Source of the DNA: Oscillospiraceae bacterium
GTDB lineage: Bacteria > Bacillota > Clostridia > Oscillospirales > Acutalibacteraceae
Reading direction: 5' to 3'
Assembly (NCBI GenBank): GCA_031256825.1
Contig: JAIRPV010000015.1
Span: forward strand, 101,618 to 165,617
Length of the DNA stretch: 64,000 nt
The position numbers and the translations under genes are program-made. This document shows, in pieces, positions 8,170 to 16,049 of this stretch. Each line of letters starts with the position of its first letter. Positions within the stretch are counted from its first letter, which is position 1. The notes beneath the pieces are model-generated. The model made no database searches. It was not told the DNA's origin and saw only the letters and a program-made list of their open reading frames with translations.

Positions 8170-9295
8170 CCAGGCCCTGCAATCCCTGCCGCCGATTCCC
8201 TTCCATATGCCCGGCCACAAGCGCAACCTTGCCCTGCTGGGCGATGATTTGCCCTGGGCCGCCGACGCGACGGAAATTGCCGGCCTGGATCATCTGCAAC
8301 AACCAACCGGCGTGCTGCGCGGGCTTGCGCAGCGCGCGGCTGTGTTATGGGGCAGCCGCGCGGCGTATCTGAGCGTCAACGGCAGCACCGGGGCAATTTT
8401 GGCGGGCGTGCGCGCTTTGGCCCCGCCGGGCGGCGAAGCAATCATTGCCCGCAACTGCCACATGTCTGTTTGGCACGCGGCGGAACTTTGCGGGCTGCGG
8501 CTCGTTGTTCTGGAGCCGGAATGGCTGCCCGCCTGGGGGATATATGGCGCCGTTGCGCAGGAAGCGCTGGACCGCGCCCTTGCGGAGCACCCGGGCGCCG
8601 CGCTCTGCGTGATCACCAGCCCAACGTATGAAGGGGTGGTCAGCCGCCTCCGGTGCCCCATTCCGCTGTTTGTTGACGCGGCGCACGGGGCGCACCTGCC
8701 GTTGCCCGTCTGCGATCTTGTGACCATCAGCACGCACAAAACGCTGCCGGCGCTGACGCAGACGGCGCTGCTGCATGTGATGTCAGACCGCGTGGATTTG
8801 CCCCGGCTGGAGCACCAGCTGCGCGTATTTCAGTCCAGCAGCCCCTCGTATGTGCTGATGGCCTCTGTGGAACGCTGCGTGGCGCTGCTGGAAGAGCGGC
8901 GCGAGGCGCTGTTTGCCGCATGGCGGCGGCGCTTGGAGGCGGTGGGTTCCCATGCGGGGCAGTGGCGCAATTTGCGGCTTTTTTTGCCGGATGATCGCTC
9001 CAAACTGCTCGTTCAAACGCACTTTGACCATGCAGACGAAGCGCTGCGCGCGCGCGGCATAGAGCCGGAATACACGCAGGGGCGCAATCTTTTGTTCCTG
9101 ACATCCCCCTGCGACACGGACGACATGATGCGGCGGCTCATCGAAGCGCTGGATGAGATAGACCGCCGCCCCCCGGGGCTTCCGCTGCCGCCTTTCCCCC
9201 GCCCGCCCATGCTTTCCGCGAGCGATTTCCCGCTTTCCGCCGAATATATCCCTTGCCCGCCGGGCATTCCGCTGATGCGGGCGCAGGAAGGGTAG
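8138..9295 (+). CDS. Orn/Lys/Arg decarboxylase-like PLP enzyme (short form)
   Basis: This fold-type I PLP enzyme is related to the major domain of ornithine/lysine/arginine decarboxylases and would decarboxylate a basic amino acid in the cytosol. Conserved marks are the N-terminal HMPGHKR, the cofactor loop LSVNGSTGAI, the PLP-ring Asp in VDAAHGAHL, and the Schiff-base Lys in STHKTLPALTQ. At 385 residues it is shorter than the 450-490-residue YaaO-type enzymes, mainly because the C-terminal domain is reduced. The start at 8138 lies inside the remnant of the kinase pseudogene; a second Met five codons later is equally possible, and no strong ribosome site distinguishes them. The true substrate is not determinable here. 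Confidence 0.85.
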   Translation: MNRYEMNRPLNQALQSLPPIPFHMPGHKRNLALLGDDLPWAADATEIAGLDHLQQPTGVLRGLAQRAAVLWGSRAAYLSVNGSTGAILAGVRALAPPGGEAIIARNCHMSVWHAAELCGLRLVVLEPEWLPAWGIYGAVAQEALDRALAEHPGAALCVITSPTYEGVVSRLRCPIPLFVDAAHGAHLPLPVCDLVTISTHKTLPALTQTALLHVMSDRVDLPRLEHQLRVFQSSSPSYVLMASVERCVALLEERREALFAAWRRRLEAVGSHAGQWRNLRLFLPDDRSKLLVQTHFDHADEALRARGIEPEYTQGRNLLFLTSPCDTDDMMRRLIEALDEIDRRPPGLPLPPFPRPPMLSASDFPLSAEYIPCPPGIPLMRAQEG

Positions 9296-9368
9296 CGGCG
9301 CGCGCAAGCTTTTGCCCCACGGCTAGATGAATAGGTAGTAGAGGTAGTATGGATAGAAAGGACAGGGC

Positions 9369-10688
9369 ATGCCTGCAAAAATCACAAGCATTATCCCCAA
9401 AAGCCCCGCCGCAAAAACGCGCATCGCGCCGGGCGATCTTCTGGTGTCCCTGAACGGGCACGAGATCAACGATGTGTTGGATTATCGGTTTTACGCCGCC
9501 GAAAGCAGGCTCTTGCTGTCGCTGCTGCGGCCCGGCGGCGGGGCGTATGCCGTGCGTTTGCGCAAGGGGGAATACGACGACATTGGCTTGGAATTTGCCG
9601 ACGGGCTGATGGACGGCCAGCGGCGCTGCCGGAACCGGTGCGTGTTTTGCTTTATTGATCAGCTGCCGCAGGGGCTGCGCGAAAGCCTTTATTTTAAGGA
9701 TGACGACGCGCGGCTGGGCTTTTTGTTCGGCAATTATATCACGCTGACAAACCTGACGGACAGAGAAGCGCGGCGGATCGTCGAAATGCGGCTAAGCCCC
9801 GTCAATGTGTCGGTGCACACGATGGATCCGGCGCTGCGCTGCCGGCTGATGGGCAACCCGCAGGCAGGGGAAAGCCTGCGCTTTTTGGAGCAGTTCGCCC
9901 GGGCCGGGCTGGATCTGAATATTCAGCTGGTCTTGTGCCCGGGCTGGAACGACGGCGAAGCGCTGCGGCACTCCCTGCGGGAGCTGCAAAAGCTGCCGAC
10001 CATCCGGAGCGTTGCCGCCGTTCCCGTGGGGCTAACAAAATATCGCGATCACCTGGCGCAGCTGCGGCCTTTCAGCAAAGAAGAAGCGGCGGCTGTGGTG
10101 GATACTTTTGATGAATTCCGCCAAGCGCGGCACGCCGATTGTTTGGCGGGGGAAAGCGGGGCCGAGCTTTGCGCCTCGGATGAATTTTTTTTGCTGGCAG
10201 GGCGGCCCATGCCCGGCCCGGATTACTATGGCGAATACCGGCAGCTGGAAAACGGCGTGGGGCTTTGGGCTTCGCTGAAGGCGGACATGGAAAGCATTTT
10301 CCTCTGCGAAGACATGCTGACAGAGCCGCCCGCCCCCTGCTCCCTTGCCACAGGCGAAGCCGCCGCGCCGCTGCTGCAACTTTTCGTTGACGAATGGCGA
10401 AAAATATGGCATAATAGTAATATTCAGGTGCATTGCGTCCGCAACGATTTTTTTGGGGAACACATTACGGTTGCGGGCCTGTTAACCGGGCGGGACGTTA
10501 TCGCCCAGCTGCGCGGAAAAAACCTGGGCGAAACGCTCTTCTTGCCGGCGGTTTGCCTGAACGCCGACGGCCTGACGCTGGACGGCCTGACGCTCCAGGA
10601 GATTTCGCAGGCGCTGGGCGTGCCGGTGAAGGCCGTCAAAAACGACGCGGAGGCGATGGTGGCTCAGATCATAGGAGGGACGCCGTAA
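9369..10688 (+). CDS. DUF512 protein: PDZ-like plus radical-SAM-like domain
   Basis: This 439-residue member of the DUF512 family is conserved beside der in Clostridia, and its function is not established. Residues 1-70 form a PDZ-like module (IIPKSPAAKTRIAPGDLLVSLNGHEI). A CX3CX2C cluster, C87/C91/C94 in CRNRCVFCF, is typical of radical SAM enzymes binding a [4Fe-4S] cluster, followed by a TIM-barrel-like region. The C-terminal DUF512 part contains FFGEHITVAGLLTGRDV and ends near VKAVKNDAEAMV. ATG 9369 is preceded by AAAGGA. It precedes der by 72 bp, the conserved order in this phylum, which suggests a link to ribosome assembly or a shared transcript. An internal promoter-like sequence lies at 10387. 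Confidence 0.92.
   Translation: MPAKITSIIPKSPAAKTRIAPGDLLVSLNGHEINDVLDYRFYAAESRLLLSLLRPGGGAYAVRLRKGEYDDIGLEFADGLMDGQRRCRNRCVFCFIDQLPQGLRESLYFKDDDARLGFLFGNYITLTNLTDREARRIVEMRLSPVNVSVHTMDPALRCRLMGNPQAGESLRFLEQFARAGLDLNIQLVLCPGWNDGEALRHSLRELQKLPTIRSVAAVPVGLTKYRDHLAQLRPFSKEEAAAVVDTFDEFRQARHADCLAGESGAELCASDEFFLLAGRPMPGPDYYGEYRQLENGVGLWASLKADMESIFLCEDMLTEPPAPCSLATGEAAAPLLQLFVDEWRKIWHNSNIQVHCVRNDFFGEHITVAGLLTGRDVIAQLRGKNLGETLFLPAVCLNADGLTLDGLTLQEISQALGVPVKAVKNDAEAMVAQIIGGTP
10387..10415 (+). promoter_or_regulatory. Possible internal promoter for der
   Basis: TTGACG and CATAAT with a 17-bp spacer lie inside the DUF512 coding region, about 350 bp before der. The match is good, but the coding constraint at this place makes chance possible. 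Confidence 0.33.
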
Positions 10689-10708
10689 CGGGCGCTTGTT
10701 GGTGCGCC

Positions 10709-10730
10709 AAGGAGCGGCTGGATCACCTCC
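10709..10730 (+). other. Intergenic copy of the 16S rRNA 3' terminus (anti-Shine-Dalgarno)
   Basis: The stretch ending in GCGGCTGGATCACCTCC is identical over 17 bases to the universal bacterial 16S rRNA 3' end, and over 22 bases it differs by one base from the usual Bacillota sequence. It sits between DUF512 and der, with no rRNA gene nearby. Its CTCC can pair with GGAG just upstream or with the der ribosome site (AAGGAG, 10750-10755). It could be an rRNA-derived scrap or a cis anti-Shine-Dalgarno regulator. Confidence 0.55.
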
Positions 10731-10760
10731 CAAAAATCTTCAAAAAGCGAAGGAGACTTC

Positions 10761-12086
<1,326 letters not shown>

Positions 12087-12094
12087 CCGGCCGT

Positions 12095-13087
12095 TCATTG
12101 CGCCGCCAGCTGCGCCCCCGCGTAGTAATGCGCCAGAATCTCCTCGTATCCGCTGCCCTGGCGGGCCATAAAATCCGCGCCGTATTGGCTCATACCCACG
12201 CCGTGGCCGTAGCCGCGCGTGACAATCTTAAAAAACCCATCTTTTGCGTTGTAGGTTACGTCGAAGTCCGCGCTGCGCAGGCCCAGCAATTCCCGGGCGG
12301 CGCGGCCAGTTATGGTTTGCCCCGCGATTTCGATCTCCAGTATCGTCCCGGATGCGCTGCGGGTTGGTTTGCCGAACCATTTGGCGGGATCGGAACCGGG
12401 CTTTGCCCCCTTTAATTGCTTGAGGAGATCCTTCATGTCGCTCTTGGAGAACATCGTGGTTTTGGTGTAATCCGGCGCGAGGCGGTCGCCGGGGCTTTCC
12501 TGCGGCTGAAGGTAGGGGTAATCCACCCCCCAGTAATTCAGCGCGCTTTCGGTTTTGCCGGGGCTGATGGCAAAAAACGCGGCGCAGATGGGTTGGCCGT
12601 CGTAGACCAGCGTTTCGTTGCGCACGGCGCGCACGGCCTCCTGGAGTTTTTTTTCATACAGGGCAAAGTTGCCGCCCCAGCGATCGCGCCGCTGCGCCTG
12701 CGAAAAATAGCCCTGATCGCTGGCCCCCGTGTCGGTCACAGCCGCGTTGCCGGCCACTTCGAGCCGGTACCGGGCGAAGGTGTGGCAGGCCACGGCCTGG
12801 GCCTTCAGGGCCTCTTCGTGGGTATTGGGCGAAACTTCTGCCGCAAGGCACCCGGTCAGGTATTCTTCCAGCCCAACGGTAACGCTCTGCCCGCTGGCGG
12901 TCAGATAGACCGGGATGGCTTCGGCGTCCTCTGTGCCGCCGCTGTTAGCCGCCGTGGCTTGCGCGGCGGCGGCGGTGGTTTGCTGCGCGGGCGGCGGTTC
13001 TGGTTTTGCCGCGCCCGAAAAGCTGGCAATGGGCGTCAGCAGCAGGAGCAGCAGCAAAAGAAAGCCAAAAATTATCTGTTGTTTCAT
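12095..13087 (-). CDS. spoIID: SpoIID/LytB-domain protein (stage II sporulation protein D-like)
   Basis: This membrane-anchored lytic transglycosylase-type enzyme acts on peptidoglycan glycan strands; SpoIID is needed for engulfment during sporulation. Residues 7-22 are a hydrophobic anchor (IFGFLLLLLLLLTPIA), followed by a Pro/Thr/Ala-rich linker. The SpoIID domain is in canonical order: EYLTGCLAAEVS (with the catalytic-site Glu), EALKAQAVACHTFARY, the FAISPGKTESALNYWGVDYPYL region, and at the C-terminus GYGHGVGMSQYGADFMARQG followed by EEILAHYYAG. At 330 residues it fits SpoIID. AAGGTGAT precedes ATG 13087. It converges on der with an 8-bp gap. Other members of this domain family have no sporulation role, so the symbol is likely but not certain. 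Confidence 0.88.
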   Translation of the reverse strand: MKQQIIFGFLLLLLLLLTPIASFSGAAKPEPPPAQQTTAAAAQATAANSGGTEDAEAIPVYLTASGQSVTVGLEEYLTGCLAAEVSPNTHEEALKAQAVACHTFARYRLEVAGNAAVTDTGASDQGYFSQAQRRDRWGGNFALYEKKLQEAVRAVRNETLVYDGQPICAAFFAISPGKTESALNYWGVDYPYLQPQESPGDRLAPDYTKTTMFSKSDMKDLLKQLKGAKPGSDPAKWFGKPTRSASGTILEIEIAGQTITGRAARELLGLRSADFDVTYNAKDGFFKIVTRGYGHGVGMSQYGADFMARQGSGYEEILAHYYAGAQLAAQ

Positions 13088-13096
13088 ACAATCACC

Positions 13097-13133
13097 TTGA
13101 CTTTTCCCGCCGGGGCGGCTATAATAGTATAAT
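13097..13133 (+). promoter_or_regulatory. SigA-type promoter with two overlapping -10 boxes
   Basis: TTGACT (13097-13102) and TATAAT (13120-13125) have a 17-bp spacer. A second TATAAT at 13128-13133 is 25 bp from the same -35 and probably not paired with it. The promoter drives the membrane protein at 13179 and overlaps the spoIID start region on the other strand. Confidence 0.75.
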
Positions 13134-13178
13134 ATTATTTATATGCCCCCAACCTTCTATTCAGAATCGAGGCCCAAC

Positions 13179-14105
13179 ATGACACAACAACCTTCCTCCC
13201 GCAGACTGACCATACAATTGCTCTTCGCGGCGGCGTTTGTGCTGGCGGTGGGGTTGCCAATCCGTATTTATCAGCAGCTTTATTTGATTGAGCCTACCGG
13301 ATTTTGGGCCCGCTTTGAGCCAACGCAGGTGGTGCTCTATCTGTTGTTGGGGCTGCTGGCGCTGGCGCCGGGGGGCATGGCCTGGTTTGCTCAGCCGCGC
13401 GCCGCGCTGGATCTGGGCCGGCGGCGGCGTGCCGCGGAAGGGGTCGCGGCCTTTGCCGCGGCGGCTTCGCTGATGGTGGACGCGGTTTTTGCCGGGCTTT
13501 ACGCGCTGGAGCTGCTCAACAAAGCGCCTTTCAGCGCAACGGCGGCGCTGGGCGCGCAGATTGTTATGCGTTCGGGCGGCCTGGGGGCCATGGGCGAGGC
13601 GCTGTTCGCGCTCTGCGGCGCGGCGTTTTTTATCAACCTTGCCCTGATCGATCTGCTGCCGAACAAAAAGATTTACCTGAACCGCCTGTTGGCGCTGGCC
13701 CCGCTGTTTTGGTGCGTGTGCCGCATCCTGCGCCGCTTCGCGCGCACCATCAGCTACCTGCGGGTCAGCGATCTGTTCTTGAACCTGTGCATGCTCGTGG
13801 CGCTGATGCTCTTTTTCCTTCCGTTCGCGCAGATTCTTTCCGGCGTGAATGGCGAGCGCCGCGCGGCACGGCTGGGCGCGGCGGGCGCGGCGGCGGCGGC
13901 GCTTCAGCTGCTGTGCTTTTTGCCCCGGGCCGTGGCTTGGGCCGCCAATATTCCTCTTTCGCAGGATGCCCTGGTGGAGGCCTGCGATCCGGTTGTTGCG
14001 GCGTTTATCCTGATATTTCTGGCCGGGCGGTTGCTGGTGAGCGACAGCAGCGTAGCATCGATTGCCGCGCCGGCGCAGGAAAGCGCTCCGGAGGCGGAGG
14101 GCTGA
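13179..14105 (+). CDS. Hypothetical integral membrane protein
   Basis: I do not recognise the family of this 308-residue protein. It has about six or seven hydrophobic segments, beginning with LLFAAAFVLAVGLPI and including VVLYLLLGLLALAPGGMA, LFLNLCMLVALMLFFLPFAQIL and VVAAFILIFLAGRLL, so it is a polytopic membrane protein. A basic RILRRFARTISYLRVSDLF segment is in a loop. The track start at 13143 lies only about 10 bp beyond the first -10 box; ATG 13179 with GAGG 6 bp upstream is the better start. The AEC transporter follows after 3 bp, so the genes are cotranscribed. No catalytic motif is visible. Confidence 0.78.
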   Translation: MTQQPSSRRLTIQLLFAAAFVLAVGLPIRIYQQLYLIEPTGFWARFEPTQVVLYLLLGLLALAPGGMAWFAQPRAALDLGRRRRAAEGVAAFAAAASLMVDAVFAGLYALELLNKAPFSATAALGAQIVMRSGGLGAMGEALFALCGAAFFINLALIDLLPNKKIYLNRLLALAPLFWCVCRILRRFARTISYLRVSDLFLNLCMLVALMLFFLPFAQILSGVNGERRAARLGAAGAAAAALQLLCFLPRAVAWAANIPLSQDALVEACDPVVAAFILIFLAGRLLVSDSSVASIAAPAQESAPEAEG

Positions 14106-14108
14106 GGC

Positions 14109-15047
14109 ATGCCAATCTTTCTTCTGAACGCGCGCAACGCCCTGCGGCAGGTGGCTATGCTCTATCTGATTGTGGCCATGGGGGCCGCCGCCGAGCGGCT
14201 CAAGTGGTTCCCCGAAAATGCCGCGCGCCTTTGCACAAAGCTGCTGCTCTATGTGATCACGCCCTGCGCGATCGTGCATTCCTTTCTTTCGATTGATTAT
14301 TCCGCCGAAGCGCTGCGGGGCCTGGGGATATCGTTTGCCTGCGGGGCGCTGCTGCACGCCGCCGGGATTTTGCTCAGCGAGCCCATCTTCCATCGGCATA
14401 AAAACCCGGATACCGATCATATCCTGCATTTTGCCGCCATATACGGCAACTGCGGCTACATGGCGCTCCCCTTGGCGCAGGCTCTGGTGGGCGGCGCCGG
14501 GGTGTTTTATTGCTCCGCCGTGATTCTGACGTTCCAGGTGTTCGCGTTCACCCACGGCGAATATGTGATGTCTGGCCGGCAAAAATTTCAATGGCGCAAA
14601 GCGGTGCTCAACGCCGGGGTATTGTCCATGGCAGTTGGCCTGCCGGTGTTTTTGCTGCGGCTGCCCGTGCCGGCGCTGCTGCGGCAGCCTGTGGCTTCGG
14701 TCGCGTCGATGAATTCGCCGCTGGCCATGCTGATGTTCGGCGCTTATCTTTCGCGCACAAACTGGCGCAGCCTGTTGCGCAGCAAAAAGATCTTTGCCGC
14801 CGGGGCAATCAAGCTTCTTTTGATCCCGGCCGCTGTGATGGCGGCGCTGCTGATTCTGCGCGCGCCCGCGCCCCTGCGGCAGGCCCTGCTGCTTTCCGCC
14901 GCCGCGCCCAGCGCCAACAATACGGTGGTCTTTGCCGCGCGCCATGGGCGCGACACAGGCTATGCCGCGCAGGTGGTTGGGGTCTTCAGTCTGCTTTCCA
15001 TCGTTACTATGCCGCTGATGATTGCGCTGGCAATGGCGGCAAACTAG
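14109..15047 (+). CDS. AEC (auxin efflux carrier) family transporter
   Basis: This 312-residue membrane carrier belongs to the AEC family, bacterial members of which export or exchange organic acids such as malate, or aromatic compounds. It has about ten hydrophobic segments in two similar halves. The broken-helix motifs typical of the family are visible: YGNCGYMALPLAQAL in the first half and SAAAPSANNTVVFAARHG in the second. The length is standard. It begins 3 bp after the preceding membrane-protein stop, so it should be expressed from the promoter at 13097. Malate as a substrate would fit the malate enzymes at 3.5-5.8 kb, but nothing in the sequence proves it. Confidence 0.9.
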   Translation: MPIFLLNARNALRQVAMLYLIVAMGAAAERLKWFPENAARLCTKLLLYVITPCAIVHSFLSIDYSAEALRGLGISFACGALLHAAGILLSEPIFHRHKNPDTDHILHFAAIYGNCGYMALPLAQALVGGAGVFYCSAVILTFQVFAFTHGEYVMSGRQKFQWRKAVLNAGVLSMAVGLPVFLLRLPVPALLRQPVASVASMNSPLAMLMFGAYLSRTNWRSLLRSKKIFAAGAIKLLLIPAAVMAALLILRAPAPLRQALLLSAAAPSANNTVVFAARHGRDTGYAAQVVGVFSLLSIVTMPLMIALAMAAN

Positions 15048-15126
15048 GATCCGGTAGGCATGCGCCGCCCGCAGGCCGCATATAGCTGGAAGGAAGCCCC
15101 AATTTCGCCGCAAAGGGAGTGTTCCG

Positions 15127-15738
15127 ATGAACCAGCAATATCCGTGGCCGCTGCTGCCGCTGCCTTATGCCTATCAGGCGCTGGAGCCATATATTGACGC
15201 GCCAACCATGCATTTGCACCACGATCGTCATTTGCGAACCTATGTGGATGATCTCAACGCGGCGCTGGCGCGATATCCACAGCTGCAAACCCTGTCGTTG
15301 CAGCAGCTGATTTTGCACGCCGATCGCCTGCCTGCGGATATCAAGACAACGGTGCTGCACAGCGCGGGCGGGGTGTACAATCACGAATTTTTCTTCAGCG
15401 GCATGACGCCTGGCGGGCGGCCGCCCACAGGCCGCCTGGCGCAGCTGCTGGCGCGCACCTATGGCAGCTTCGCGGAGTTCCAGAAGGAGTTCAAAACCCT
15501 GGCCCTGGCCGTTTTTGGCTCCGGCTACGCCTGGCTTTGCGCGGATCCGCGGGGCGGGCTGACGATTTTTGCCACAGCCAACCAGGTGACGCCTCTGACG
15601 CAGAAGCTGCTGCCCCTGATTTGCATTGACGTTTGGGAGCATGCCTACTACCTCAAGCACTATAATCTGCGCGCGGATTATGTTGACGACTGGTTCCGCG
15701 TGGCGGATTTTGGCCGCGCTTCGGAACTTTATGGCTGA
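15127..15738 (+). CDS. Fe/Mn-family superoxide dismutase
   Basis: This enzyme converts superoxide to oxygen and hydrogen peroxide in the cytosol. The four metal ligands are all present: H31 (MHLHHDRH), H86 (VYNHEFFF), D168 and H172 (IDVWEHAYY). The second-sphere Gln comes from the C-terminal domain (ANQ, Q153) while the position before the second His ligand has Gly, the arrangement usual in Mn-dependent forms; the metal is still a guess. The usual aromatic after NH is Phe here, not Trp. The length of 203 residues is normal. ATG 15127 follows AAAGGGAGTG. A strong terminator follows. A superoxide dismutase suggests tolerance to transient oxygen. Confidence 0.93.
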   Translation: MNQQYPWPLLPLPYAYQALEPYIDAPTMHLHHDRHLRTYVDDLNAALARYPQLQTLSLQQLILHADRLPADIKTTVLHSAGGVYNHEFFFSGMTPGGRPPTGRLAQLLARTYGSFAEFQKEFKTLALAVFGSGYAWLCADPRGGLTIFATANQVTPLTQKLLPLICIDVWEHAYYLKHYNLRADYVDDWFRVADFGRASELYG

Positions 15739-15779
15739 GCGCGATTGCCGCCGCGCGGTTTTTTATGGAAAAAAGAAAG

Positions 15780-15809
15780 GCCCCCGCTTTGCCGCGGGGG
15801 CGGCTTTTG
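15780..15809 (+). terminator. Rho-independent terminator after superoxide dismutase
   Basis: An 8-bp GC stem (GCCCCCGC / GCGGGGGC) with a short loop is followed by GGCTTTTGTTGG. It separates the dismutase from the duplicated promoter region. Confidence 0.72.
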
Positions 15810-15833
15810 TTGGCTTCGCCTGGCGAATTTATG

Positions 15834-15862
15834 TTGACTTTTCCAGATGACCATGCTATAAT
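15834..15862 (+). promoter_or_regulatory. SigA-type promoter upstream of the isomerase/dehydrogenase fusion
   Basis: TTGACT and TATAAT are separated by 17 bp. The transcript would run through both copies of the tandem duplication before reaching the ATG at 16050, giving a leader of about 180 nt. Confidence 0.75.
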
Positions 15863-15888
15863 AAGCACATAACCCATGGCGAGGTATA

Positions 15889-16017
15889 ATTTTACAAATC
15901 AGAGGCCAATGACGAACTGCTCACCGCAGGTGTGCTATAATGAGTATCTTGCTTGTGGCGAGATATGATTTTACAAATCAGAGGCCAATGACGAACTGCT
16001 CACCGCAGGTGTGCTAT
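15889..16017 (+). repeat. Tandem duplication (79-bp period) in the leader/promoter region
   Basis: A 50-bp sequence (15889-15938) is repeated exactly at 15968-16017; similarity continues on both sides, so the duplicated period is 79 bp. Each copy ends in a -10-like element (TATAAT in copy 1, TATCAT in copy 2) and contains the small dyad CACC-GCA-GGTG. This looks like a duplicated operator or leader element; no coding potential is seen. The rest of the 15.74-16.05 kb gap holds only the terminator and the promoter. Confidence 0.85.
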
Positions 16018-16049
16018 CATGAGGTATCATTAGAAGGGGAGATGCGTTT

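Noticed and set aside
10689-10760. Real 16S rRNA gene end
   Set aside because: The similarity stops upstream of about 22 bases, and there is no 16S body, spacer or 23S gene around it.
13161-15113. 650-codon minus-strand ORF
   Set aside because: Antisense to two membrane-protein genes; composition is Arg/Gln/His-rich without family motifs.
15889-16017. CRISPR-like repeat-spacer pattern
   Set aside because: Only two copies, the repeated unit is the whole 79 bp including the 'spacer', and there are no cas genes.
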